Source: Batillaria attramentaria
Lineage: Eukaryota; Mollusca; Gastropoda; Batillariidae
DNA length: 64,000 bases
Direction: 5' to 3'
Assembly (NCBI GenBank): GCA_018292915.2
Contig: JACVVK020000486.1
Coordinates: 268,501-332,500, forward strand
The notes beneath the pieces are model-generated. The model ran no database searches, had not been told where the DNA came from, and saw only the letters and a program-made list of their open reading frames with translations. Of the stretch, positions 1 through 12,300 are shown in pieces (the stretch's first letter is position 1; every line of letters starts with the position of its first letter). Made by a program: the position numbers and the translations under genes.

Positions 1-439
1 TGTGCACATGATAATCCTGCAGAAAGCTGTCAATTTTTGGCAGTCAGATCTTTCTCAATCAGGTCCAAATCCTCCCACCAGAGTTTTGGGATCTTATCCC
101 AGTATACAGGACACCAGTATTTTGGGATGCCACTTAAAATGCACCTTTTTTTTTCTTCTTCTTCTTCTTTTTTTTTTTTTTCATTTTTGGAACCATCATT
201 AGAATTGGCTGTTTAAAGAGTCATCACTCACACATGGGTTTCGGCCTAGTGGGCATGGTGTAGAGTATATAGACCTTGAGGTGCAGGTTGAAGTCCATAG
301 TGGGCTGGAATTGGATTAGATTTTCTCTAATGAAATTGAGTCGTCATTTTGGCTAGCAGATCAACATGTTTACAGAGCCTGTCTTGCCTCTGTGTACACA
401 CACACTCACTAATATCAAGTGCACACATTGAAGCTCCCA
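1..439. other. Non-coding, no gene seen
   Basis: AT-rich sequence with a T-rich tract near 146-182 and no convincing exon. The short open frame over the first 200 bases ends in low-complexity Phe/Leu runs and has no splice or homology support. Confidence 0.5.
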
Positions 440-1250
440 TTTCCTGTAGGAAGGGCTACATATCAATCAATCAATCAGTCAATCAATCAATCAATCAATC
501 TTTATTATCCCAGAGGGAAATTTGATGTAGTGGACAAACAAAGACAATGATACACATCAAATTAAAAATACACATAAGATATACATAATAAACACTACAA
601 TTGGAGATTTCTATGAATTTAAAAACAACAACAACAACAACAAAAAACATAAAAAACAGTCTTGGTATTAAGGTAGGTATAATCAAAAGTAACTAGTTAA
701 GATTATCACACAAAAATCACAGACTTCATCCTTAACACCCGTTCCATTTGATCACAGTCTGCAGCGGCCAACACACACACACACACACTTTTCTACCTCA
801 GGGAATTTAAGGTGTTTATGACGGACGGAATAAAACTTGAGACCTTTTCGTGCGGCACTTAGGAACGCGTAATCGTCTGCCTGAGGGAAGGACCTCAAAG
901 AGAGTAAAACATGGGAAGGGTCATTTTGAATTCTGATGGCTTTGTTCATGGCTCTCATTCTAAACAGGTCTGTAAGTGTTTGCTGTTTTGTCCCCACAAT
1001 CTTACTGCACACATTCACGATGCCATCTTGCCATGGTTGGTAGAATGGAAAACAGCTAGTGCACGAAGGAAAAAGATGAAAAATGGTTGGCACTCTGCTA
1101 TGGTGACGCGCTCCTCTTCGGGTAGCAGCCCAATTTTCCTTCAGCGTGGTAATAGTTTTGTAAGATACAATTTTCAAAATGTCAACAATGTGTTTCGTAG
1201 TAACAGCTGTTATTTCCTTTTCTTTCTTGTTTAAGAAGTTTCACTACAGC
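440..1250 (-). mobile_element. Decayed LINE 3' end, minus orientation
   Basis: On the minus strand an open frame (1177 down to 752) ends with a stretch resembling the C-terminal tail common in non-LTR retrotransposon polymerases (a DPSHVLLS...FPQADDYAFLSAARK pattern, where intact elements often read NHPL...LPSGRRYRVP). It is followed by a short 3' untranslated part with AATAAAG and an (ATTG)n tail, seen on the plus strand as tandem TCAA near 466-500. That order fits a 5'-truncated LINE copy. A CA repeat near 772-788 interrupts it. The family is not resolved; the assignment rests on remembered motif shape, so it is moderate. Confidence 0.5.
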
Positions 1251-1661
1251 AATGTCATAGGAAACAGATCTTTATGATGCCATGCACATTTTCAGTAATC
1301 TAGTTTATATTTCATGAAATGAGAATGGATGAAATGAATGAAAAATCAGATATATATATCATTATATGTATGCTTCTGAAAAAGTAAACAAAGAGCACAC
1401 CACCCCCCCCCCCCCCAACAAAAATGAATAAAAATGACAAATGATCTGAGCATGATTATTTGTGTGTTGGTGTTTGATAATGATAGCTGGTGTGCCGTAA
1501 TTATGTTGCGAGATACATTGTAGAAGATGATGGTGTGTGTGATGATTAATTTATGTTAAATTCGAAGTTGTAGCACAGATGAAGTCCTTCAGCTCCAGTT
1601 TATATGCAGTGTTCTCGGAGACTTCGATTTAACTTGTGTATATATACATCTAGCAGGCTGT

Positions 1662-1856
1662 CAGAGTTGCACATTTAAGTCGGTCCCAGGACATTGACCT
1701 ATAAAAATTTCAAATGTCCTATTTTTCCCACCTCAAGCAGACATTTGTCCTATTAAAATGTTTATTGCCACTAAGCGGCCAGGACACTGTGTCCTATGAC
1801 TTTGCTGTTTCCAGGACACTTTGTCCTATAGAAGCTATGGAAAATGTGCAACCCTG
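1662..1856. mobile_element. Small inverted-repeat element (MITE) with 6-bp TSD
   Basis: The left end reads CAGAGTTGCACATTT and the right end is the inverse, AAAATGTGCAACCCTG. The element is flanked by exact direct repeats GGCTGT (1656-1661 and 1857-1862). It is 195 bp with no coding capacity and is rich in AGGACA/TGTCCT words. Its ends resemble hAT-type termini; a 6-bp duplication is unusual for classical hAT (8 bp). Confidence 0.65.
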
Positions 1857-1862
1857 GGCTGT

Positions 1863-2131
1863 TACACATTGAAACTTGCCACTTTCAATCAGACAATGTT
1901 TTACAGTGTTGAGACATTTCTAGTTGATCAAATTGCAAAACTGATTTAAATAATTGATGCATTACAGGTGAGCAATTTTAAATCTTCTGTTTTGCGGCTT
2001 CAGTCTAGTAATAACTTGATACAAGTACCGCTGAGGAATGATGACTTTCACTCTCTGTCCTACACTTACACACACACAGAGTCACACACACACACACACA
2101 TGTGCGCGCGTGCACACACACACACACACAC

Positions 2132-2178
<47 letters not shown>

Positions 2179-4790
2179 TGTGATAATTCTAGAGCTCCAA
2201 TATACCTGTAAGCCTTTGATGATGGTAGAATGTATATTCATATACTTGGATTATATACCCATGCAGCTTCTGACAGTGGTGTCGACTCTTTGTTGGAATG
2301 CTGTATTTAATTGCCACTCCAAACCGTAAATTGCTGGAGACTGATGATGCATTCAATGCTTCAAGATGCCTTTTATGAATGCAAGTATAACTGCTTGTTC
2401 AAATGTTAATGAAATTAATGTGGAAATGCCTCACAAAAAAGAGATCACACTAAATTGAATATATTAACCCCCTCCCCCCCCTCCAAAAAACAAAACTGAA
2501 ACAAAACAAGCCGAACAAACCTCTCCCCTCCAAAAACAGACCCCCCCCCCCTCCCAAAAAAAAAAAAAAAAACCCAACCCAAACAAACCCTCCAAAAAAC
2601 AGAAACAATATTGGATTAATGCATGCATGACATTTGTTTTGTCTCGTTTTTGGCTGCTTAAGTCGTTCTCATTCAGTGGGTAGATCGAAGCACGGCATGC
2701 AGTGGTACAGTAGAGCGCATTCGGCGCTAGTACGTGTTACCAAACGGCCGGCTTGGTGGAGAGTGGGTTTGACCTAGTCAGAGCTGTGATATGTGATGAC
2801 TTTTTTTTTTCTCGGACTCCTGGCTTCTGGAATATGCTCATACTAAAGACATACTTCACAGTAACTGTTATGTATAATTGTGTCTGCTAATAAAATATGC
2901 ACCGTAGTTAGAAAATGAAATCTGTTTGAATGTTGAGTGTTTACTGTTATTAGAGGTGGAGTTTTATTTTCAGTTACACAATCGAAAGATAACATGGGAC
3001 ACGGTACATGTACATATTCAGTGTATTTATTCATAAATTCTCCAGGTGCCCAGTCTATTTACCCTTGCAACATCGGGGCTCCAGGGCATGCAGAGTAACT
3101 TCCCCTATCAATGGGAATGGTTTACGCGCACTCCCAACCACAGAGCCCCTTCAATCCTTGCATTTTGGGAACATTACCTCTCCCACACCTGTGAAAAGAG
3201 CGTACGAGTGTAACTATCCCCTTTCTTACTTGTTTTTCGAGCACGCGACACTGAAAATATTCACTAATGAGGAGGACTTTGCATGAAGTAGCACTCCGGC
3301 ATTTTTTTCACAACTACCAGCATTCAGCTCCTGATAACACGAAGGTGCGCGAGTTAATAATCAGTTTCTAACCAGGAAGAACTGAGTGGGACTGCTGTCG
3401 ACCTGGTCAGGTCATTGTAGAACCGCTAAGGAGTTTCAGATGAAAAGTTAGCGCACAGAGAAGCGTTATAAGTATCTGCAACTGATCTTGTGCCATTTGC
3501 TTCTGTGCACGTCCCCATTCTGCAAGTAGTCATTGCTTGACACTAGAGTAGGTAATTGGTGTTAAGTTCACTAGACTTACACTATTCCGCAAGGTTACGT
3601 TTACATTCAGTGCACATTTAGGTCAGCTGGAGCTCTAAGTTGATATATAGCTGTCGCATGGGAGTTGAGATATATATGCGGAGCCCTACAGTGTCACCCG
3701 GAACACACAGAGACTTCCGGTTATTTCAGTATTTAAGTATATCATTTTTTTTTTTTATTAACAATTAAAAATGTTTTAACATTTATTTGGTTATTGTTTG
3801 CATCTAGTGAAATATTTCTTTTTTAGATTACCCACCACGAGAACCTGGGTACAATGACGTCATAGTGAACCCGAATTTAGGCTTCCATCTTGAAGGTATA
3901 GGTTGAGTTTGCAGAGGTAAGGTGAAGAAATTAAATCATTGTTTTGTACAGCTTTTGTTGTCAGTTGGCTTGTCATATCAGATCATTTTGTTGTTTATTG
4001 AAAAACTGACTGTATTTGAGCAATACCTGATTGCAATATATATATGTTTTCCACCCAAAGCTCAGTATTACGCACATTGAAAATGTAGGACCCTGACCAT
4101 TTTGTGGCATGCAGGTATGTATTCTGAAACCTGTTTAACTGAAGATGCACTTCCCCAAATTTACTTAATTAATTAGTATACATGTATATGTTTCTTTCAG
4201 ATTTGCAGAATTGACCCATGATCCAGTTGTTCTGACATCAGCATTGGTCTAAGGATCTTGCAGCTGGAAAACACACAGCCCAAAGATTTTCCTCCCATCT
4301 ATCTGGTCAGGAAGTAGGTAGACTCATTCTTCTAATGGGCTTGGCTGTTTTCCTTCGACCAGTTCTGTCTTTCACACAGTCATGTTCACTCATTTAATAT
4401 CTTATTCATGTTCACAGATTCTAACTCTCAGTTTTGGATACACCCATTTTTTTCACTGCAAAGGTGGGGCCCTCTATTATGGAAGACCATCATATTAATT
4501 TCTGTGTGTTTACTATTAATCCAAATTTTCTATGAGGATGATTGCAATAAGATTAAAAGGTTGGTTGACAGTACGAACCTGTAATGGTAGACAACAGGTG
4601 AGCTGTAAGTCATCTGCGAAGAGCAAACTGAACATTTCTACTTTGTGTGGCAACAGTTGGATTCCATATCTGCAGCTTTTAATCGCAGTATCTGAAGGTA
4701 GCAGGTATTGAAATAGCATATGAAACACACTACAGTAAGCAAGACATCATGTCTTTAGTATTTAAATTTTGTGTATTTCATTTTGTGACT
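1863..4790. other. Intergenic, microsatellite and C/A-rich tracts
   Basis: No confident gene. It holds a (CA)n array at about 2070-2174, C-run/A-run tracts at about 2467-2600, and a possible spliced untranslated exon at about 3833-3896 (pyrimidine tract plus TAG before it, GAAG/GTATAG after it). A second exon-like block at 4202-4316 has a weak donor. Either could belong to a transcript leading into gene 1, but nothing in the sequence proves it. Confidence 0.35.
2070..2174. repeat. (CA)n microsatellite
   Basis: Almost uninterrupted CA dinucleotides with a short GCGCGTG interruption. The open frames over it in both strands encode only Thr-His or Cys-Val runs and are not genes. Confidence 0.9.
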
Positions 4791-4795
4791 GTTTG

Positions 4796-5205
4796 CAGCG
4801 ATCGCGTTAACCGGTAATTACCGGTAAAATACCGTTTGCAAAACCACAATACCGGAAAAGTTTGGAGCTGCCGGTTGCTGGGACCGGTAAACACTGTGGC
4901 CTCTGATGGGGGGGGGGGGGGGGGGGGAGGGGGAGGGGGGTCCCATTTTCAGCGAACGTTAATCACTGTCACAATAGTTTGTTCCCCACTGGCCAGGGCT
5001 TCTTTGTTCTTGCGATGGACTCGCTGCTATCTTTACCTCTCATACCGATACAGTGTTGCGACACTGTGTGTTTAGGTCGATTTGCAGTGTAATTCTTATC
5101 ACTGGTTTTAATTCTCGTGGGACCGGTTGTGGCACAAGTTGTTGAGTGACAGTGTGGGGTAGTCGCTGATGGGACCGGTTTTCAAAATTCCAAGCGCGAT
5201 CACTG
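4796..5205. mobile_element. CCGGT-rich MITE, copy 1, TSD GTTTG
   Basis: Begins CAGCGATCGCGTTAACCGG and ends AAGCGCGATCACTG. The outer bases are inverted repeats (CAGyGATCGCG). It is flanked by the direct repeat GTTTG (4791-4795 and 5206-5210). The interior carries repeated ACCGGT/TACCGG words and a G-run at about 4908-4940. A reverse-oriented relative lies at 17118-17520, and the same left end recurs three times within 31130-33800. Confidence 0.65.
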
Positions 5206-5599
5206 GTTTGCATTTAATGACACACATATATATATGTGAGTGAGTTTGTGTCTTTGTTTTTATTTTAGATTGCCAGTGACATCACAGCCAGCGTACCTTG
5301 AAGTGTTAAGCCACCACCCTGTGTGCTTTAACGGCCTGCAGAACTTGGGTAAGAAGAAACAAGAAATGTTTTGCACATGTATATCTCTTTAATATTGTTT
5401 GGCTTGTTTTCTGCTCTTGTAGGTTATCTTTACTACTGTAAAACTGCCTGCATTTTCACGTTGCGTGCATGATCATGTCTTTTCCAATAGCCTTGTTGCC
5501 GATTCTCGTTATAGCGCATGAACATGCGTGAACGTGCGCGATTTTGGACCGAGACTAGGCTTGGTAGACTCGGCATGTGGGCTACTCGAGTCACACACG

Positions 5600-5932
5600 A
5601 TGCCGCACTACCAATGCGTTGCTATCGGCTGCCAAAATGGCTCGAGAAAATCAGATAAGCTGGAGAAATTCCCAGAGATGGTCTTACCTAATGGTGAGAT
5701 CGTTCAGTTTGAGCCCTTTTCTTCAAAAGTTTCAAGAAATTTGTGGATAAAATCGATTCGAAGGCAGAACATCGACCCGTCTCGGTGGCCTCGCGTGTGC
5801 AGCCGCCATTTCGTCGGGATCAGGCGGACAAATTCTGTCCCGGTACCTACATTGTTTGAACACAATGGTTATGGAACCAAAAATCAAGAAAGAAAGACTT
5901 TTATTTCCAAGCAAAAGTTCAGTTCGCACTGA
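5600..5932 (+). CDS. THAP-type zinc-finger protein (short ORF)
   Basis: The 110-codon ORF starts at the first in-frame ATG. It shows the THAP module: Cys-x4-Cys near the N terminus (QCVAIGC), a basic/Phe segment with a KFPEM core, an LWIKSIRR block, then the Cys-x2-His pair in VCSRHF, and a VPTLF motif matching the AVPTxF signature that closes THAP domains. THAP domains are zinc-dependent DNA binders, found in cellular regulators and in P-element-like transposases. Only about 25 residues follow the domain, and AATAAA follows the stop closely (about 5952). No intron is needed. It may be a small single-exon gene, the first exon of a longer protein, or the orphaned DNA-binding head of a transposase; no catalytic domain is seen nearby. 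Confidence 0.6.
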   Translation: MPHYQCVAIGCQNGSRKSDKLEKFPEMVLPNGEIVQFEPFSSKVSRNLWIKSIRRQNIDPSRWPRVCSRHFVGIRRTNSVPVPTLFEHNGYGTKNQERKTFISKQKFSSH

Positions 5933-5939
5933 TAAACAG

Positions 5940-8085
5940 CCAAAGTGCTTGAATAAAAATTAGTGGCAAGCCACAAGTGCACAGGTCGACTTGACCTTTA
6001 CACCGCCTACTTCTCGGTTGAAGCGACTGCCGATCTGCTTCAAGGGCTGGAGTGATAAGCTGCGCTTTTGTGTAGCCACTAAAACGCACGCCCCTGTCTT
6101 TCAGATATTTTTATCAGTTCAGAAACTTTCATTGATTTAATTTTATTGCGAACATCTTCGTCGGTCGAAACGCTCACGTTGCTCGCCATCGCATGCGTAG
6201 CCCACATCAGGAGGACCGTTCGCGTCTCCGGCGCTGGAGAGCACCCGACTTTTCGTAACCGGCAACAGCGGTATTGTAAGCTCTGATCTGGTACTGGTGA
6301 TTGAATTTCAGTGCAGTCAGAATGTATATATGCCTTGCTATGTTTCAAATTGTTTTTGTGTTTTATGTCCAAGAGTTGGTGGTGTATAGGTATAGTGACT
6401 CCTGCCACCAGTGCTAGAGGTTGGGGTTCAAGTCCCACATGGGGCATGAAGTTTTTTCAGCTGTAGTATATGTGGCACGTACTGTTCATTTTGGCAGCAT
6501 GACTTCCAAATCCCAAAACCTATAACCATGCAGCTGAGCTGTCGCCCTGCATGATTGTAATTTTCTGATATTCGGCATGGGAAAATGCATGAGATTTACA
6601 TGAGCATCCATGGTGTGTTCAGTCCACAACATGTTTAGCCAAGTAATTGGGATAAAGTGCCTGTATCAATGTACCTAATATTAAGTTTATTACCCCTGGT
6701 AATATATATATATCTGAATACATGATTTCAGACTTGGAGATTGATCAGCGGTTTAGTTGCTTCTGTGTCAGCACCAGTTTATACAGCCCTGAGGTTCTCT
6801 CCACCATCTGGTATAGAAGTAGGTAGACTCTTCCTTCGAATGGGTTTACCCATTTTAATTCATTTGTGTCTGTTGCTTGTTAATGTTGTTAATATGTTTC
6901 GGTTAAGCTTGTGAAAATTAACCTTCCTGTGTTGGGAGCAAATGACTTAATCCTCAGATAGGTGGCTACCTTACACAGATGCCTCACCTGCTCTGGAACT
7001 TCACCAAAGAAACTGACATGATGGAATGTGGCATTCACAGTGTATGTTCTGGCGTTCCCCATAGAATTGTTGCGTGTGCTAACCAGGCTGACTTGTCCCA
7101 TGTGCGTAGCTGCCAACTGTCCATATTTGTTCGCATTTTGTATGATATAATACGAAAATTGTCGCTAAAGTATGATTTCCAGAATTTCAGGCCAAAAAAC
7201 AACAACAACTAAATTCCATTTTTACCAAGTTCCATGTCCAATTGATGTTCCAAGTTTACAGGTTATGGATGTATGCTTTACACATGCACATAGCCAAACT
7301 TTTGCATGTGGTACGTACATGTATGAACATGGCAGCTGAAGGTTTGCCTTCGAAAAACCAAAAGGGGAAGTTTGTTTCTTTCAAGACAAGGCCAGTGATT
7401 TATGGAAGAATATAAGGATCGCTTTTCAGTTTTATAAGTAGTTCAAAGCAAGAGGAGAGCTATACATTTGCTGAATTTGTTAATACAACATTGGTATTGC
7501 TCACACCGGGAAAAGGGACATTGCTTTGCTCATGCCTTTGAGGATTTTGATTTTGAAGTCAAAGGGTGTGAATAATCACGTTCTGTTGCCTTTATTGATG
7601 TTATTATCGTATATACATGTATATATTATCAGTCACGGTGGCAACTGTGAGATGGTCCATGGGAAATTGTGACTGCAATATATTTTTGCATTTGGCAAAC
7701 CCCTTTGGTCTTTAATTTTGGACTGTGTGGGGTTGGCAGCTATAAGCATATGATCAGTGAGTTTGTCTGGCCCTGGAGTACAGGACGCTCTCATACTGGT
7801 TTTGTGCATAGACATACAGCTCTATTGTTGTTGTCTTCATTCGTCACATCATACTAAATGTCCACTTCTTGCTGGGGCCTAGTAGAGTTTTGAGGCATGC
7901 AGCTCTCACGTGAAAGTCTTGGCCAGATATAGTTACAATTAGGGGGATGCTTTTGGCGTCTACAATCTTAGTCGCTTAAGCTCCATTGACCAATAGTTAA
8001 ATAGTTAACAGGTACACATTTGCAATAAAGAATAATGTTATTGCGCTGCTCTCTTACAGGGTGTCTGATTTCCCCTTTTTTTCAG
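5940..8085. other. Intergenic, possible untranslated exons
   Basis: No coding gene is supported. An exon-like block at 6731-6821 ends in GAAGTAGGTAGACTC and resembles the block at 4250-4360, so the two may be an old duplication. The rest is AT-rich with short TATATA runs. Confidence 0.35.
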
Positions 8086-8091
8086 GACAGT

Positions 8092-9348
8092 ATGCCTACA
8101 GTCGACATTGCTGGTCATCATCAAAAGGGGTCAGTTCCCTCTGATTTTCAAAAGACGTCTGCAGCCCAAGTACATGTACAAGACAGAGGGAGAGCAGCTG
8201 AACGTGGACTTGGCAACATGTGGCAAAATCTTAAACTTGTCACAACTCCGAGAGAACATACCGGTAGTGCTGACATGTACTTTGTTCTGGAACGTTCATT
8301 AGGCATATTTGTGAGGTATTTTCCATCAGGGAATAGCAAATTTTGTGAAGGACCTGTTACACCTGATGATAGAATGGAAGAACAGGTTGACGATGTAAGG
8401 ATCAGACCAAAGGCAAATGAAAAAGTGAAGACACTGTCAGTAAAAGCAGGTAAAGAAACAAAGGGAATCTTGAAAATTTTGTTTCTCATCATACTTGCTC
8501 CAGCATTGCTCGGGCAATGTGGTGCCACCAGTCTCCTGAAGACTGGACAAAATTTACCACCGACATGCCTGCAGGTGATCGAGAATGAGTATGATGGCAT
8601 GTGCCCAGAGCCACGGTTAATGTCATCCTCAGATCTCGTAAAGCTGTCTCGTCTATGTTGTGGACACATAGCAAACACATCCTTCCATTGTCAGAAACCA
8701 GTAGAGCCACCAGATTCGATTATAATCGCATGTCTGCTAGAGCAGATTTGCAGGCGTGGCTATTACTGTGAAATTGATCAAGTCCCCACCCTAACAGAAA
8801 AACTTTGTGAAGATGGAACTTATAATGATAATGACAGGCCCTCCACAAAAGAGATGTACCCGTATTGTCTTAACACCCACGGTCAGTGTGGTGAGGGAAC
8901 CATTGTTTCTAGTTTGGGAAACAGCACCCATGACACAACATGCATATGTGCAGAAGGCTTTTTGCCATTGCATAAGTATTCCCAGAAGCCCGACCCTGCA
9001 TGTGAGAAACCGTTCACACAAAACAGTGTGTGTGGATGCTCAGAGGCACCTAACCATAAATGGTCCTCACCTCGCATCCCAACAAAGACTCCAAAAACCA
9101 CGAAGTCAAATGACTCCCACACTACTCCCCTACCATTACGTAACTCCACTCATACCAACACAGAAGATGCAGAATCAGATGAAACATGTCTGCTGTGCTG
9201 GCTAGTCCCTCTGATTGTGGTTATAGTTGCTGGAATAATAATTGCACCTCTGGTATGGCGGTTCCGTGAGAAAGTCGGAGACTTCTTCCGTCGTCTCAAA
9301 AATCGGATTTGTGAACGTCGCCAATATAACCTAGCTGTGAATCAATAA
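8092..9348 (+). CDS. Cysteine-rich TNFR-like membrane protein, gene 1
   Basis: A single long terminal exon; the codons open to 418 aa from the ATG at 8092, directly after a strong acceptor (pyrimidine tract plus CAG ending at 8085). Order: about 130 charged residues, a hydrophobic segment (ILKILFLIILAPALLG, residues ~131-146), a Cys-rich region with a CC pair and a YPYC...HDTTCICAEGF run, a Ser/Thr/Asn linker with NxS/T sites, a membrane span (LVPLIVVIVAGIIIAPLVW) and a short basic tail. The DTxCxC..GF spacing resembles TNF-receptor cysteine modules. No death domain is visible. It is a diverged paralogue of the genes at 19039 and 35021. The hydrophobic segment could be an internal signal anchor, or a signal peptide if translation starts at a downstream Met. 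An upstream coding exon cannot be excluded. Ligand and pathway are unknown. Confidence 0.6.
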   Translation: MPTVDIAGHHQKGSVPSDFQKTSAAQVHVQDRGRAAERGLGNMWQNLKLVTTPREHTGSADMYFVLERSLGIFVRYFPSGNSKFCEGPVTPDDRMEEQVDDVRIRPKANEKVKTLSVKAGKETKGILKILFLIILAPALLGQCGATSLLKTGQNLPPTCLQVIENEYDGMCPEPRLMSSSDLVKLSRLCCGHIANTSFHCQKPVEPPDSIIIACLLEQICRRGYYCEIDQVPTLTEKLCEDGTYNDNDRPSTKEMYPYCLNTHGQCGEGTIVSSLGNSTHDTTCICAEGFLPLHKYSQKPDPACEKPFTQNSVCGCSEAPNHKWSSPRIPTKTPKTTKSNDSHTTPLPLRNSTHTNTEDAESDETCLLCWLVPLIVVIVAGIIIAPLVWRFREKVGDFFRRLKNRICERRQYNLAVNQ

Positions 9349-12300
9349 TAATAATAATAATAATCATGACCAACCGTAAAGCAACTGCTTCCACAATGGC
9401 TCTTTTTGAACCGTAACTGTCGCACAACGCTATCAAAATTACACGTAATACAATGTATTTGTATTCACTTAAAACTCGGGCTTTGGTGTCTTTCTATTTG
9501 TATACAGATCTCTTGTTGAAGAGTAAGGAGCCATGAAAACAAGTACATGATAATTCAGTGAAGTCTTCTGTGTTGGAAAAAAATGTTTCTGTGCTGATAA
9601 GCCAAATTCAAAATAAGCTGAAAACAGCCATTAGCAAAAGTGATAACCAAGGGACAGACTTGTTTTTAGTCATGTTTTACGACATTGTAATCTTAGCTGT
9701 TTGTCAGTTTATAAACTTTCTTTTATTAGACATGATTATACTGCATCTCCAACATAATCATGACACTGAGAAAGAATTATAGCACTTATGAACTGGATGC
9801 ATCTACATGTACTTTAATCTCTCGAATGAAACGTTTGAAACTCCAAAAACTAGGGCTGTGTTGTAAACCACCGTCCCCACCCTCAAGCCCTAATGCAAAA
9901 AAACAAAAACACCCCCAAAAAAACAGCAACTACCAGCCCCACCCACCTACCCACCCACCCACCTCATCCACCCACCTCAACCGTTCCAGGTATGCAACTT
10001 TCAGTTGCAATTGCAGGTTACTTTTCAGTTTGATGCTTCATTCAAATGGAAAGGGATTGCATCCTTTCTTTCGCCACAGAAATACAGTACACGTAGCTGC
10101 TCACTGCAGGAGCATATAAAGTTATAACAGCGATCATGGAAGAGTTGTGAATCAAAAAAACTGCAGCCGCCGTCTGACGCGAGTCACCATTCTCGCTAGC
10201 TGTCAGGATAATATGTACTGTAACTTGGCAACTTGCTCATAAAGAATCTACCTTTCGTGTTTTGCTTTCGGGATGTTGAGGGGAATATGTAGCATTCCTA
10301 TCTTGAGCAAGTTTTGCAAAGTGTCTTGCAACTAGCCTACTTTAAATGTACCTGTGTAGTTGGGGTGTTCCCCCAGCCACCCCACCCCACCCCCCACCCC
10401 CCCCCACACACATGCACACTCCCCCGCACACACACCTTCATTTTTATTTTCTGCAGTTGTATTCTGCTTTTATAATAGTTGTTGGCTTTATGTCTTTTGC
10501 AATTGCGCTGGTTTTACTTGGAACACAAATATGTGTGTGTGTGTGTGTGTATCTTTTTTTTTTTTTTTTTTTTTGGGGGGGGGGGGGGTGTCCTAGTAAA
10601 AAAAAAAGAAAAATGAAAAACAAAAGCATGTGCGAGGCCCTGTATACATGTGAAATGATCTCATGGTCTGTTTACACACACCTTGTGTACTAGCCATAAT
10701 GATTTTTAGCTTAGCATAAATTTAGTTTTGGGGTACACTTTTTTATCCAGTAATCGCATGTTGTTTATTGGGTCACAGTAGAAAAACTGTAACGTCTAGG
10801 CTCATATGCTAATCTCATTTTTAACACAAGTACTTATGTACATGTTTTTTTGCCAGTTGAGATTTTATCCAGTGCTGTATATTAATTCCTTTGTCCATTG
10901 AAATTTGCACGCGACAGTTTGAGTTAGGGAATATTAGGTGGGTGTTTGGAAGCGATGATGAATTCTTGTGGATCCAGGTGTCAATTTTACAGAACAAAAA
11001 TTAATCGGCATCGTAGCAGAATTTTTGGATTAGTTCAAACGCAGCTCTGTCAAATTAATTTCACACATTAATTGGTTTTTATGTGCATTTTAGATTTTAT
11101 ACAGGTGTATGCTTCTGATTATTGGCAGCTTTCGATTGAGTTAAAATTTCTGTTGCCAGTTGAAGGGTTTTTGTATGAAATTTTGTATGCACGCTTGGTA
11201 CATGTATATCTGAAGGCTTTGAGGTTAGATGTAGGAACTGGTTTTGGTTCTGCTGCTGTACCAGTAATGTCTGTACATGTATTGTTGTTGGCGGTTAGGT
11301 AATCTGATGCTGGATGTAACTTTGATTTTTGTCTCAGTTTTTAATTTCACATGTATTGTCACTCTCTCACTTTTATGCCCTTTATAGATGTGACATGATC
11401 TGATTGTCTGTGTTTGTACACCTTGTATACTAGTACACACATTTTTTTTCTTTCTCCTGAGTTTGGTTTTGGAGTACATACTTTATTTTTTGCTCGTAAT
11501 CTCATGTTCGCACGTTTATAGGGTCACATTAGACAGATTTGTAATGTATATACACCCATGTAGGTGCACATGCCAAGCATATTTTTAACGCATACATACT
11601 ACATGAGGGTAGGTTTTTCTTTGCCAGTTTTCATTTTATCCAGTAATAGTACTTCCGTTTGTCGGTTGAGAATTACGAGCCTCAGTTTGAGTTAGGGAAT
11701 GTTAGGTGGATGTTTGGAAGTGTTGATAAATTTTCATGGATTCGGATGGCCATTTTACAGAACAATTTATGTCAATGTCGCTAAAATTGTTGTACAAAGT
11801 CTACAACATCAGATTTAATTTTGCAGTGTGCATTTTACAAAAATGCATTTTAGAGTTTATATTGCCAGTTAAAATTCATCGCTATAAATTTTATGTATAT
11901 GCGATGCCAGCTGATATTTGGTTATACATTGTACATTCAGTAGTTCCAGTTCATTGTACAGTGTTTAGGATTTTTACAAAATTTCCAGGGTCAGTCTGAG
12001 TGCAAGTTTATCCACATGTCCAGTTCCATATATATATATATATAAGCAATAACAGCTTTTGCAGTGTTACATGTAGCTGAAATTTGCAATCTCGAAATTT
12101 GTTGGAAATTTCTTATATGTTAAGACTTTCTTGGCAAGTTGAAATACCTATCTACATGTGCATCTCGCAGATGCTTTAAGGTTTTCTGTATTCTCTGAAT
12201 GCACCAATAGATATATCTGAGCAGAGCAATTGAGGAAATGTTTGGGGTTTTTTTTGATGATTTTGCAGTGTCATCAGTTTGGGCATTGTTGTGTATTTAT

